Positions 7,283 to 16,198 of a DNA stretch of 64,000 nucleotides are shown here, one piece after another. The notes under the pieces are model-generated. The model was given only the letters and a program-made list of their open reading frames with translations, did no database searches and had not been told where the DNA came from. The position numbers were made by a program, and so were the translations under genes. Position 1 is the first letter of the stretch. Each line of letters begins with the position of its first letter. The stretch is from Candidatus Nitrosocosmicus oleophilus (lineage in GTDB: Archaea; Thermoproteota; Nitrososphaeria; Nitrososphaerales; Nitrososphaeraceae), in assembly GCF_000802205.1 (NCBI RefSeq), contig NZ_CP012850.1, positions 558,001 through 622,000 of the forward strand, given 5' to 3'.

Positions 7283-7864
7283 TTGTCCACTGGAAAAAAG
7301 AGAATAAAAATTGAATTAGAGGATGCAGAGGGTGGAAAATATAATTTATCTCTAGAAGGGAATCTATCAAAAGACAAAATTCAAAAAGTTCTTCAGTTAG
7401 TGGAATCCTTGAACGTCTCAAAGGATGATTTAGATAACAATATCCAAGTTCCTATAGAACAAAATAATAGTTTACAAAAGTATGACATAGGACACAATTT
7501 ATCTAATAACTCGATTGGATCAAAGATATGGACATTGATCGAAAACAATTTTGCCTTTAGTTCTTTTACATCTTCTAATGTTGCCGAATCCTATGAAGAA
7601 TCATACGGTGAGCAGTTACAACTTAGTCTCATATCTACTTATTTATCAAGGTATTTTGAAAAGCAAAAATTGGTAAGGAGCAAAAGAGGGAAAGAATGGA
7701 TCTATAAGTTAATTAAAATTCAAAAAGATATTATTTCGTCCGGCGGGACACCTACAACTTTTCGATCAAATCGTTTAATGGATTCACATTATTCGGAAGA
7801 TCAGGGTGAGAATGACTTTTTGAAACAGAATGCTTTGACAACAGTTTACGACCTTCGACTGTGA
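7283..7864 (+). CDS. Uncharacterised origin-adjacent protein with winged-helix-like middle
   Basis: This 193-residue protein begins at a TTG inside a partial ORB site. The N-terminal 40 residues (KRIKIELEDAEGGKYNLSL) look like a small beta-rich domain followed by a helix. Residues about 75-150 resemble a winged-helix unit with a YGEQLQLSLISTYLSRYFEK helix and a basic wing (LVRSKRGKEWIYKL). The last 40 residues are polar and probably disordered, and their coding region overlaps the convergent gene by 113 bp. Its place across the origin from cdc6 suggests a link to initiation, but that is inference. Confidence 0.7.
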   Translation: MSTGKKRIKIELEDAEGGKYNLSLEGNLSKDKIQKVLQLVESLNVSKDDLDNNIQVPIEQNNSLQKYDIGHNLSNNSIGSKIWTLIENNFAFSSFTSSNVAESYEESYGEQLQLSLISTYLSRYFEKQKLVRSKRGKEWIYKLIKIQKDIISSGGTPTTFRSNRLMDSHYSEDQGENDFLKQNALTTVYDLRL

Positions 7865-8480
7865 TAGTGTACCTAAAGGGCTTTGTGCTCATATCTCTAT
7901 CTACCAATTTCTCTTCAAACAATTTTTTCATTAATCTTGAAGTGTGTTCTCTAGTCCTACCGATTACCATTTGAATCTCTCTAGTAGTCAAAGATTTATC
8001 CTCTAATTTTTTTAGGATGTACTCTATTGTACTATTCTGACGGTCTTCTTCCTGATCTACTGACTTGATGGAATCTTGTGATGTTATGTCGTGACTAGGT
8101 AGTGATGTCTCAATTTTTGGATTGCTTAAGTAGTTTTGGAATGGTGATATTACAGAGTTCTGTGACCTGATCTTATTGTTGTTAGAGATTATGTTTTCAT
8201 CTAATAATTTAATTAAACCATGTATATCGGCTAATTTTTCGTTGGTCTTATTAGTTCTGTCGTATAAGACTCTAAATTGTTCAGAAATGAGATTAGTTTT
8301 ATTAATTTGATCTTTTATTTGACTTTCAAGCGAAGTAATTTTTGTTTCAATATTGTATTTGTTAAACTTTTTGTTTTTTAACAGGTTGTAAATCTTTAAA
8401 GCAAGAATTGATACTGCTATTGCTGAAATAAACGGAACTAAGGTATAATTTAATATCAGTGATGCAATATCTATGCTCAC
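7752..8480 (-). CDS. Membrane-anchored coiled-coil winged-helix protein
   Basis: With a GTG start at 8480 this protein has 242 residues: an N-terminal transmembrane helix (about 8-32), a coiled-coil stretch (about 45-95), a polar linker, and a winged helix (about 155-215) with TTREIQMVIGRTREHTSRL as the HTH. A TATA-like box at 8503-8510 lies 25-30 bp upstream, favouring this start over a GTG at 8564, which would overlap the upstream gene by GTGA but add an odd N-terminus. The architecture suggests a membrane-tethered transcription regulator. The 3' end overlaps the convergent gene by 113 bp. Confidence 0.7.
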   Translation of the reverse strand: MSIDIASLILNYTLVPFISAIAVSILALKIYNLLKNKKFNKYNIETKITSLESQIKDQINKTNLISEQFRVLYDRTNKTNEKLADIHGLIKLLDENIISNNNKIRSQNSVISPFQNYLSNPKIETSLPSHDITSQDSIKSVDQEEDRQNSTIEYILKKLEDKSLTTREIQMVIGRTREHTSRLMKKLFEEKLVDRDMSTKPFRYTITVEGRKLLSKHSVSKSHSHPDLPNNVNPLNDLIEKL

Positions 8481-8502
8481 ACATAATTTAGTAATACAGT
8501 GT

Positions 8503-8510
8503 GATATAAC
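8503..8510 (-). promoter_or_regulatory. TATA box for the gene starting at 8480
   Basis: On the minus strand this reads TTATATCA, centred about 27 bp before the GTG at 8480. It supports a leaderless start there. Confidence 0.45.
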
Positions 8511-8552
8511 TTTATTGTATGTGATAATTTGACATTTATTATTGTAAATTAT

Positions 8553-8566
8553 GTGATATATCACAT
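8553..8566. promoter_or_regulatory. 14-bp palindrome TGTGATATATCACA
   Basis: This perfect palindrome lies at the 3' end of the upstream HTH gene and about 45 bp before the TATA box serving 8480. Two further TGTGATA half-sites occur at 8500-8506 and 8520-8526. It could be an operator for a dimeric regulator controlling the membrane-anchored HTH gene. Confidence 0.4.
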
Positions 8567-8926
8567 ATCAATTATTCTATTGATTAAATCTTCTATCACA
8601 TTTATCACATTATTTATTTCCCTATCGTGATATTTGGCGTGACTATCTTCAAGCATGCTAAGTTTGTTTGTCATAGAGTTTAAGGCAGTAATTTGGTTGT
8701 CATTCATTACATTTATTAGATTTAGCAGTAGAATAGAGTAAAAAAATTTCCGCAGTTTTATCTTTGATTGCTTAACTTCTCTGTAGTAAGCTCCTGAACT
8801 TATTTCCTTTGGCCTTTTCTCTTTATTCTTGAAATTATAAATTATTTGTATTTGTCTATTGGTAAATAGAGATTTTTCAATTAATTTGGATATAAATAAA
8901 TTATTTATATCTTCTTTGTTTTCCAT
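8561..8926 (-). CDS. Small HTH-like regulatory protein
   Basis: This 121-residue protein has a basic N-terminal half with an HTH-like pattern (SLFTNRQIQIIYNFKNKE, then KRPKEISSGAYYREVKQSK) and a helical, coiled-coil-like C-terminal half (about 70-121). The ATG at 8926 follows a TATA-like box (about 8946-8953 on the minus strand) by about 25 bp, and a perfect palindrome lies between them. It probably forms an operon, or at least a regulatory pair, with the membrane-anchored HTH gene downstream. Its targets are unknown. Confidence 0.65.
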   Translation of the reverse strand: MENKEDINNLFISKLIEKSLFTNRQIQIIYNFKNKEKRPKEISSGAYYREVKQSKIKLRKFFYSILLLNLINVMNDNQITALNSMTNKLSMLEDSHAKYHDREINNVINVIEDLINRIIDM

Positions 8927-8929
8927 TAG

Positions 8930-8947
8930 CTATACAATATTGTATAG
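8930..8947. promoter_or_regulatory. 18-bp perfect palindrome between TATA box and ATG
   Basis: CTATACAAT-ATTGTATAG is fully self-complementary. It occupies the interval between the TATA-like box and the start codon of the HTH gene at 8926, where a repressor would occlude RNA polymerase. Autoregulation by the downstream HTH protein is the simplest reading. Confidence 0.5.
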
Positions 8948-9018
8948 TTTTATACTCTTTAAATAGATACCAGCACAATCATTAAATTAAATTCAACTAA
9001 TATACGTGTAGTATTATA

Positions 9019-9756
9019 TTGAGTCGGGTAGAGAACTATATTAATGATGAATTGAAAAGGCATAAAAAAATATGTTTTGCTTTATTAGATTCGGAGAATT
9101 TTGAAGACATTGCTGGTGTTGCGAAAAAAGTTGAATCACTTGGTGCTTCAGCTATTTTGGTGGGTGGTTCATCTGCCATAGATCAACTGGATTTAGACAA
9201 ATTAGTAATATCTATAAAATCTATAATATCTATTCCTGTTATTTTATTTCCCGGAAACGTTACAGGAGTATCTCCCAATGCCGACGCGATTTTATTTACC
9301 TCATTGCTAAATTCCGAGGATCCATATTTTATTTCTGGAGCTCAAGCATTAGGTGCATTGTTGGTGAAAAAGTATAATATTGAACCGTTGCCAACAGGAT
9401 ATATAATAATTGGAGATAATACTACCGCCTGGTTTATTGGAAGAGCAAAGGGTATACCCTTTGAAAAATCTAATATCGCCGTCATGTATTCGCTGGCCGC
9501 ACAGTATTTAGGGATGAGGTTTGTTTACCTGGAGGCTGGATCCGGTGCAAAAAAGAATGTATCTGCCGAAATGATTTCAAATGTTAGAAAGTATTATGAT
9601 GGCTTATTAATTGTTGGAGGGGGAATTAAGAATTCCTCAATAGCTAAAGAATTAGCGGAGGCAGGGGCAGATATCTTAGTTGTAGGAACATTATTAGAGC
9701 GTGATCCAGATTGGGAAAAAAAATTTAATGACATTATTCTGGCGATCCGTTCCTGA
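9019..9756 (+). CDS. Geranylgeranylglyceryl phosphate synthase
   Basis: This 245-residue TIM-barrel prenyltransferase of the GGGPS/PcrB family joins geranylgeranyl diphosphate to sn-glycerol-1-phosphate, the first ether bond of archaeal membrane lipids. The sequence shows LVGGSSAID, LFPGN, YLEAGSGA and VGGGIKN, the last forming the phosphate-binding end of the barrel, and ends with ADILVVGTLLE. The start is TTG. It lies 20 bp upstream of the polD large-subunit gene on the same strand, so the two are probably co-transcribed. Confidence 0.93.
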   Translation: MSRVENYINDELKRHKKICFALLDSENFEDIAGVAKKVESLGASAILVGGSSAIDQLDLDKLVISIKSIISIPVILFPGNVTGVSPNADAILFTSLLNSEDPYFISGAQALGALLVKKYNIEPLPTGYIIIGDNTTAWFIGRAKGIPFEKSNIAVMYSLAAQYLGMRFVYLEAGSGAKKNVSAEMISNVRKYYDGLLIVGGGIKNSSIAKELAEAGADILVVGTLLERDPDWEKKFNDIILAIRS

Positions 9757-9776
9757 ATTAGTGCGATTGAATAATT

Positions 9777-12700
9777 ATGAATTTGATTGATGAAGCCAAA
9801 GTAAGATTAAGAAATATTTCAATTCCAAGTTACTATTTAGAGTATCAGATTAGCTTACTGGAGCAGGTAAATAAGCTTCATTTGGTAGCCGAAAAGGCAA
9901 GAAAAAAGGGGTTGGATGTAACAACATATGTTGAACCAAAAATTGCCTACGACTTATCTGATAGAGTTGCAAAAATGCATAATATAGATATATCAGACAG
10001 ATTAAGGGCATTACTAAATTATACAACAAAAGAGAAAGCGGCTCTTAAGATAGCCGAGGAAATAGCAAAGGGGGAATATGGATCTGGAGATCTTAGGACT
10101 AGATTAGAAAATGCGGTTAGGGTTAGTTTGGCTGTTGTGACTGAGGGAGTCACTGTTGCTCCATTACAGGGTATATCTGACGTACAATTGAAAAATAATA
10201 AGGATGGTTCACAATACCTCTCAATCTCTTTTGCTGGCCCGATAAGATCTGCTGGAGGGACTGAAGCCGCACTAACTATGCTTATAGCAGATCATGTGAG
10301 AAGAGTGTCTGGACTTGCCAAGTATCAAACAAATTCCTTTGATGATGAAACTGGCAGGTTTATAGAAGAATTAAGATTGTATGAGAGGGAAGTAGGAAAC
10401 TTTCAATTTAAAGTCTTAGATAAAGATGTTGATTTTTGCATCTCTAATTTGCCTGTTGAGATTGATGGAGTAGATACAGATCCAGTCGAATTAGTAATTC
10501 ATCGGGAGATGAAGAGGATAAAAACGGATAGAGTTAGAGGAGGGGCACTCAGGGTTATGAACGATGGTTTGATAGGTAGATGTAGAAAACTCACAAAATT
10601 GGTCGAAACACTCGAGTTAGAAGGTTGGGATTGGCTTGCAAATATGAATGGTGCAATCCAAACGGGCGATGATGATACTGTGAGTCATAGGATGTCTGAA
10701 GTAATTACAGGAAGACCCGTGTTATCTATGAACAAGAAAATTGGTGGATTTAGGTTACGATACGGAAGGTGTTTTAATACCGGATTTGCAACGATAGGAA
10801 TTCACAACACGATTCCTGTATTATTGAATTCTGCTGTAGTAGTTGGAACGCAAATTAAAATGGATGTCCCTGGAAAAGCCTCTACAATTGCCCTTGTAGA
10901 CACCATTGAACCGCCAATAGTAAAATTAGATGACGGAACGGTCTTGCAGATCAATACCGTAGAACAAGCGCTAAATTTAAGATCACGGGTAGTCAAAATA
11001 TTATACTTAGGAGACATTCTAATCAGTTACGGCGATTTTCTTGAGAATAATGCCCAATTATTACCAGCAAGTTATGTTGAAGAAATATGGACCCAGGAAT
11101 TATTTGAAAAATTGAATCACATCAATGAAGTCAAAAATGACTTTGTTGTTGAATATGATAAGTTAGTTAAATTGAGTTCAAATCCCTCTATAATACCACA
11201 ATTTAGAGATGCATTGAAAATATCGATGCAATTCGACATACCACTACATCCTAAATATTCCTTCTACTGGGAAGCTATATCAATAAAAGATTTTTTAATA
11301 ATTAGAAATGTCTTGATATCTTTTATTTCTCTATTTAACAGAGATAAAGAGACTGAATCAACTGTCGAGGAAATGAGGCTATCATATGATCATAAACTAA
11401 AAAGTATTCTAGAAAAACTAGGCGTGTTCCATAGTTTAGATACACCTAGTAATACTATAGTATTGTTAGATGAATCTCAAATTTTTGCCTTAGTGTGCTT
11501 ATGTATTCCAGAATTCCAATCTATACTCTCTTTGTTATATGAAACTCACAATAAAATCCATTTTTCAACATTTTCTAATTATATGTCGCAGGATGGATTT
11601 ATAAGAGATATAGGCGAAATTGTTGAAAGCTTACAGTCGGAGAAGGGTGAAAGTAAAACAAATGTCATCAAATTAATAAATTCCATATCTTCCATTAAAA
11701 TACGTTCAAAATTTTCTTCTTCCATATCGGTGAGAGTTGGTAGACCTGAAAAAGCTTCAGAGCGAAAGATGAAACCCCCAATTCATGTTTTGTTTCCAGT
11801 AGGTAACAAGGGTGGTCCCATGAGAGACCTCCTAAAGGCTTCAAATGCAGATTCTTTTTATTCAGAAAAATCAAATCGATATTGTTCTAATTGTAATATT
11901 CCATCCTTAGGTACTAACTGCAACTATTGCAATCAGGCGACTCCTATCAAATTTATTTGCAATGTCTGTAAAGTTGAATCTCTAGATTTAACGTTTGATC
12001 CTATTGATAATATAAAAAAAAGGAACAAATGTTTAAAGTGTGGTAACGAATATAAAACATTTTCTCCAATAAAATTTCCTTTAAAGACCTTGATAGAAAA
12101 AGCCGAAACAAGGTTGAGCTTTAGGGTAACCTCTCCTTTAAAAGGAGTGAAAGCTTTAATGGGGAAAGACAAGGAAGCGGAACAAATTGAGAAGGGCATT
12201 CTCAGAAAAAAATGTGGTTTATCTGTATTTAAGGACGGCACCATAAGATTTGACGCTACGAACGAACCACTTACTCATTTCATACCATGTTTTATCGATA
12301 CATCCATTTCAAAATTAAGAGAATTAGGGTACAAATTTGATTATCTACAGAATAAACTTAATTCAGATAGACAAATCGTAGAATTGCTGATTCAAGATGT
12401 CATAATTCCATTAGATTCTGCAAAATATCTCTTAAAAACAGCTAAATTCATAGATGAAGAATTAGTTACCTTATATGATTTACCACCGATTTATAATGCC
12501 TATACTGAAAATGATCTGATTGGACATTTAATAGTGGGATTAGCTCCTCATACTTCAGTCGGTATTATTGGGCGTATAATAGGTTTTACAGAATCACAGG
12601 TTTGTTTGGGTTCTCCGATATGGCATTCCGCAAAAAGAAGAGATTGTGATGGTGATGCTGATTCAATTATACTACTATTTGATGCATTTTTGAACTTTTC

Positions 12701-13394
12701 ATATTCTTTCTTGCCGGATAAAATAGGTGGATTAATGGATGCTCCATTACTAATACAACCTATTGTACTACCTCATGAGGTTCAACGACAAGCTCATAAT
12801 GTTGACATTGCGGAAAAATATCCACTAGACTTTTATAAAAATACTTGGTTAGGGGTAAAAGCAGCTGATGTTTCTGATATGATTGAAATACTAAAAAATC
12901 GAATAGGGAGTGAAAAACAATTTTATGATTATGGGTTTACTCATACTAGTGGTACTTTAATATCCGACATAAATCGAAGTGCTTATTCTACATTAAATAC
13001 AATGAGTGAAAAACTAGAAATGCAAATATCCACAGCAAATCTTATCAATTCTGTAGACACAAACGAAGTAATCTCTATGGTCCTGACGACACATATTATT
13101 CCTGACATAATGGGTAATATGCGTTCTTATTGTTCGCAGTCGTTTAGATGCAATAAGTGCGGTGATAAGTATAGGCGAATTCCTTTGTATGGTAAATGTC
13201 TTACTTGTAATAATATCTTGCTACAGACGGTTACTCGAGGTTCGGTAGAAAAATATGTTCTTTTAGCAGAAAACTTGAGTAACAACTTTAAAGTCACTAA
13301 TTATCTACGGAGCAGAGTTGAATCACTTATTGTGGAGCGAAATTTTGTTTTTCAATCAAAGAAGGAACAACCTACATTACTTGATTATTTATAA
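9777..13394 (+). CDS. polC: DNA polymerase D large subunit (DP2)
   Basis: This 1205-residue protein is the catalytic subunit of the archaeal replicative polymerase PolD. The active-site motif RDCDGDAD lies around residues 954-961, carrying the catalytic aspartates. Zinc-binding cysteine clusters are seen near residues 703-717 (CSNCN, CNYC), 725-760 (CNVC, CLKCG) and 1125-1145 (CNKCG, CLTCN). I see no intein-sized insertion. It follows the GGGP synthase gene and converges on the small-subunit gene. Confidence 0.96.
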   Translation: MNLIDEAKVRLRNISIPSYYLEYQISLLEQVNKLHLVAEKARKKGLDVTTYVEPKIAYDLSDRVAKMHNIDISDRLRALLNYTTKEKAALKIAEEIAKGEYGSGDLRTRLENAVRVSLAVVTEGVTVAPLQGISDVQLKNNKDGSQYLSISFAGPIRSAGGTEAALTMLIADHVRRVSGLAKYQTNSFDDETGRFIEELRLYEREVGNFQFKVLDKDVDFCISNLPVEIDGVDTDPVELVIHREMKRIKTDRVRGGALRVMNDGLIGRCRKLTKLVETLELEGWDWLANMNGAIQTGDDDTVSHRMSEVITGRPVLSMNKKIGGFRLRYGRCFNTGFATIGIHNTIPVLLNSAVVVGTQIKMDVPGKASTIALVDTIEPPIVKLDDGTVLQINTVEQALNLRSRVVKILYLGDILISYGDFLENNAQLLPASYVEEIWTQELFEKLNHINEVKNDFVVEYDKLVKLSSNPSIIPQFRDALKISMQFDIPLHPKYSFYWEAISIKDFLIIRNVLISFISLFNRDKETESTVEEMRLSYDHKLKSILEKLGVFHSLDTPSNTIVLLDESQIFALVCLCIPEFQSILSLLYETHNKIHFSTFSNYMSQDGFIRDIGEIVESLQSEKGESKTNVIKLINSISSIKIRSKFSSSISVRVGRPEKASERKMKPPIHVLFPVGNKGGPMRDLLKASNADSFYSEKSNRYCSNCNIPSLGTNCNYCNQATPIKFICNVCKVESLDLTFDPIDNIKKRNKCLKCGNEYKTFSPIKFPLKTLIEKAETRLSFRVTSPLKGVKALMGKDKEAEQIEKGILRKKCGLSVFKDGTIRFDATNEPLTHFIPCFIDTSISKLRELGYKFDYLQNKLNSDRQIVELLIQDVIIPLDSAKYLLKTAKFIDEELVTLYDLPPIYNAYTENDLIGHLIVGLAPHTSVGIIGRIIGFTESQVCLGSPIWHSAKRRDCDGDADSIILLFDAFLNFSYSFLPDKIGGLMDAPLLIQPIVLPHEVQRQAHNVDIAEKYPLDFYKNTWLGVKAADVSDMIEILKNRIGSEKQFYDYGFTHTSGTLISDINRSAYSTLNTMSEKLEMQISTANLINSVDTNEVISMVLTTHIIPDIMGNMRSYCSQSFRCNKCGDKYRRIPLYGKCLTCNNILLQTVTRGSVEKYVLLAENLSNNFKVTNYLRSRVESLIVERNFVFQSKKEQPTLLDYL

Positions 13395-13416
13395 AATCAT
13401 TATGATTTTTGGTTTA

Positions 13417-15036
13417 TTAGTTTGCAAAATTTATTTGATATGGTCTTAAAGTGGCCAAATTAACTACAATTGCTATACCAGGGGTAGGAGTAATTCCCAT
13501 AGCGCGCTGAAAGGGTGTTTGGGTTTGCCATGCGCCAGAATTCACTACCAAGGTTCCCTTATAGCTATCCACATCAATTACATGTACGTGACCGGAATGG
13601 AAAATATCCGGAACGTCTTCAATAACCATCATATCTTCTAATTCTGGAGCAATAGGTGTTCTTTGACCGTATATAGGTGAGAGATGTCTTGATTTAAGTA
13701 AAATCTTCATCGCCTCTGCTGGTTTAGAATAACTTAAACCAGGAATTGTAGCAATCGTATCGTCCAAACTTTGACCATGAAACATTAATGTTTTTACTCC
13801 TTCCATATTGATCATGCAGGGATTTCCTAGCATGGTGATATTGTTTAAAGAGTAAATCTTATCAGCATATTTTCTTGGTATTGCTGGTTGAGGTAATGCT
13901 CGTCTTCCCAGGTCATGATTTCCTGGAATCATAAAAACCTTGATGTGTTTAGGAATTTTCGCCAACAAATTTGTAGCGTGCTCCATCTGGGAAAATGAAT
14001 CCTTTTCAAATAATTCTCTGTCTTGATGCGGAAATATCCCTATTCCATCAATTAGATCCCCACAAATACAAATATACTTTATTTTAGAAACAATATCTTT
14101 ATTCTCTTCGTTTCCATTTAACCAATTCAAAAACATTTGAAATTCATCTTCCATGAAGAATTTACTGCCTATGTGTAAATCAGATATTAACACACTATAT
14201 ACCTCAGAATGAGATCTATTTGGAATTCTGTCTGGCACGTCTAGTGAGAATATTTTTTTTATTATATGGTTCTTTCTTTTTGAATTATTCTCAAGTTCTA
14301 TCATTACCATTTGATCCAAAATTAATGATGAAATCTGTTTTTTTAAATCTTCATCGTATGCAAATGCCTCTAATAATCCACTCTGGTCATCAATAGTCAA
14401 ATTATAACTATTCTTTTTGATCTTCTTTTCCATAATTAATCCTGCTATGAATAAAGATTCTTCCAAATTCTCCTTAGACTGTGACTTTGGATTTATTCTT
14501 GATTGGTTAAGAAATTGTTTAATGAACGCTATTTTTTTTATTCTTTTACTGTCTGGTCTATTAGATAAAATTTTTAAGGATTTATCAAATCGGCTTCTAA
14601 AGAGTGAAGTATATCCTTCAACTCCTTCACCGCTATTAATACTATTATTGGAATCATAAATTATGTTGTTGACATAATAGTTATTCTCAAAATCATCGAA
14701 ATCACGAGTTACTAATTCTAAAATAGTCTCTTCATTATTTTTTTTAGTATCAATGATTTCAGAATGATCTAGCTTGTTAACAATAGTAGTACCATTACTA
14801 GCATTATCATTTACGATTAGTGAACTATTTGTTGAAAACTTTAAAATATTCTTTATATCGTCGGATAAAATAACCTTAGACCCGTCTCTCTCTCTTTTGA
14901 TCATGAGAATCTCTTCAACTATTTGATACACATCTACCTGTAGATTCTCAATCAACACTAAAGCATCGGGATGAATCTGAAATCCTTTACTAGTTATAAA
15001 GGAAATTATTTTTAAGAGATCGGAATTATCGGTCAA
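13417..15036 (-). CDS. polB: DNA polymerase D small subunit (DP1), 3'-5' exonuclease
   Basis: This 539-residue protein has a polar, variable N-terminal half (about 1-160), an OB-fold region (about 190-270) and a calcineurin-like phosphoesterase domain with the metal-binding motifs ISDLHIGS, CGDLIDG, IPGNHD, FHGQS and SGHVHV in order. In PolD this subunit supplies the proofreading exonuclease and contacts PCNA and DP2. The start is TTG at 15036. It converges with the large-subunit gene, leaving only 22 bp between stops, so the two subunits come from separate promoters. Confidence 0.95.
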   Translation of the reverse strand: MTDNSDLLKIISFITSKGFQIHPDALVLIENLQVDVYQIVEEILMIKRERDGSKVILSDDIKNILKFSTNSSLIVNDNASNGTTIVNKLDHSEIIDTKKNNEETILELVTRDFDDFENNYYVNNIIYDSNNSINSGEGVEGYTSLFRSRFDKSLKILSNRPDSKRIKKIAFIKQFLNQSRINPKSQSKENLEESLFIAGLIMEKKIKKNSYNLTIDDQSGLLEAFAYDEDLKKQISSLILDQMVMIELENNSKRKNHIIKKIFSLDVPDRIPNRSHSEVYSVLISDLHIGSKFFMEDEFQMFLNWLNGNEENKDIVSKIKYICICGDLIDGIGIFPHQDRELFEKDSFSQMEHATNLLAKIPKHIKVFMIPGNHDLGRRALPQPAIPRKYADKIYSLNNITMLGNPCMINMEGVKTLMFHGQSLDDTIATIPGLSYSKPAEAMKILLKSRHLSPIYGQRTPIAPELEDMMVIEDVPDIFHSGHVHVIDVDSYKGTLVVNSGAWQTQTPFQRAMGITPTPGIAIVVNLATLRPYQINFAN

Positions 15037-15121
15037 TAATCAAATTAACTAGTTGATGATATTCTTTAAATCTTTTTATATAAATAATAAAGTATTATAA
15101 TTGATAAAAAAAGTAATATAA

Positions 15122-15649
15122 TTGGTTATGCTTATTACATTTAAAAAGAGACTGGTGTTTTTCTTTATTGCCATGTTGTTTTTCTTGAGTATTTTTTATA
15201 TTGGATTTTCCTTTAGAATGGATGAATCATTTTCTAAGGAGTTATCAAAAAACTTTATTAATCAGATAAGTGACATAGACGAATTTGGTATATTCTTAAA
15301 TAACCTTAAAATAGCATTAGTGATGTTTATTCCAGTTATAGGCCTCGTAATGGGAACTATTTCTGGATTTTCTACCGGTTTAGTGTTTAATTCGATAATG
15401 AACCTATCAGATGTTGCACATTCTAATCCCTTGGTAATTTTCTTGACACCATTTGGAATCCTAGAGCTAGTCTCATATGGACTAGCAATTTCTCGAGGCT
15501 GTATTTTATTTTTTGAAATACTAAAAAAAAAATTTACAAAAAAATCTCTATTTTATTTGCTAATTGAAGTAGCATTAGTTTCTGGAATGCTTTTTGTTGG
15601 AGCAATAATAGAATGGATGATGATTGAAAATATTCCAAAAAGATTATGA
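15122..15649 (+). CDS. SpoIIM/DUF95-like membrane protein
   Basis: This protein of about 175 residues has four to five hydrophobic segments. The core GLVMGTISGFSTGL and TPFGILELVSYGLAISRG matches the stage II sporulation protein M family, a membrane family widespread in archaea outside sporulation. The listed start is TTG at 15122; an ATG at 15128 is equally possible. The function in archaea is unknown. It is divergent from polB and separated from it by 85 bp holding AT-rich promoter-like sequence. Confidence 0.75.
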   Translation: MVMLITFKKRLVFFFIAMLFFLSIFYIGFSFRMDESFSKELSKNFINQISDIDEFGIFLNNLKIALVMFIPVIGLVMGTISGFSTGLVFNSIMNLSDVAHSNPLVIFLTPFGILELVSYGLAISRGCILFFEILKKKFTKKSLFYLLIEVALVSGMLFVGAIIEWMMIENIPKRL

Positions 15650-15755
15650 TCATCTGTCATTCGTGCATAGCTTTCGGATTATTTTATATCAATGTTATAA
15701 AATGCCATAGTGTTTAAATAGTTTTAATGAAGATTTACGTACAGTGAATTATTAG

Positions 15756-16049
15756 ATGCCAGTAGCAATACTTCCAGATGTTAGTGAACAGCATTGTATT
15801 GGGTGTGCTTTATGTGTAGAAATTTGTACAGCTCTTGGTCCAGATGTATTAAGAGTAAAACCTGTGGAAGGTTGGAAAAGAGGTAAAGCATTTGTCTTTT
15901 ATCCAGAACGATGTATCTCTGATGGTGCTTGTATTGGCGTTTGTCCAACAAAAGCAATTTTCTGGATGAGACCAATGGATTATACACCAGGACAACCAAT
16001 TCCATTAAAGAAAAACGCCATATTTACGAAAGGCTGGGAAGAGGGCTAA
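15756..16049 (+). CDS. Two-cluster 4Fe-4S ferredoxin
   Basis: This 97-residue soluble protein has CIGCALCVEIC (about residues 14-24) and a second set with a wider first gap, CISDGACIGVCP (about 47-58). This is the layout of a 2x[4Fe-4S] or mixed-cluster ferredoxin. The C-terminal tail has MRPMDYTPGQPIP. It probably carries electrons between metabolic oxidoreductases. It stands alone with its own promoter region. Confidence 0.9.
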   Translation: MPVAILPDVSEQHCIGCALCVEICTALGPDVLRVKPVEGWKRGKAFVFYPERCISDGACIGVCPTKAIFWMRPMDYTPGQPIPLKKNAIFTKGWEEG

Positions 16050-16198
16050 CTCTCCACCAATTTTTATTTTTTCTCTAATTTTAGAATTCAATAACCATTA
16101 TAAAACTGATAAAATTTACATCCGTGCATTAATATTCTAATATAGTTTTCTCTAATAATTAGTACTTAAATATCCAATAGAATTACTAAAATGCGAAA

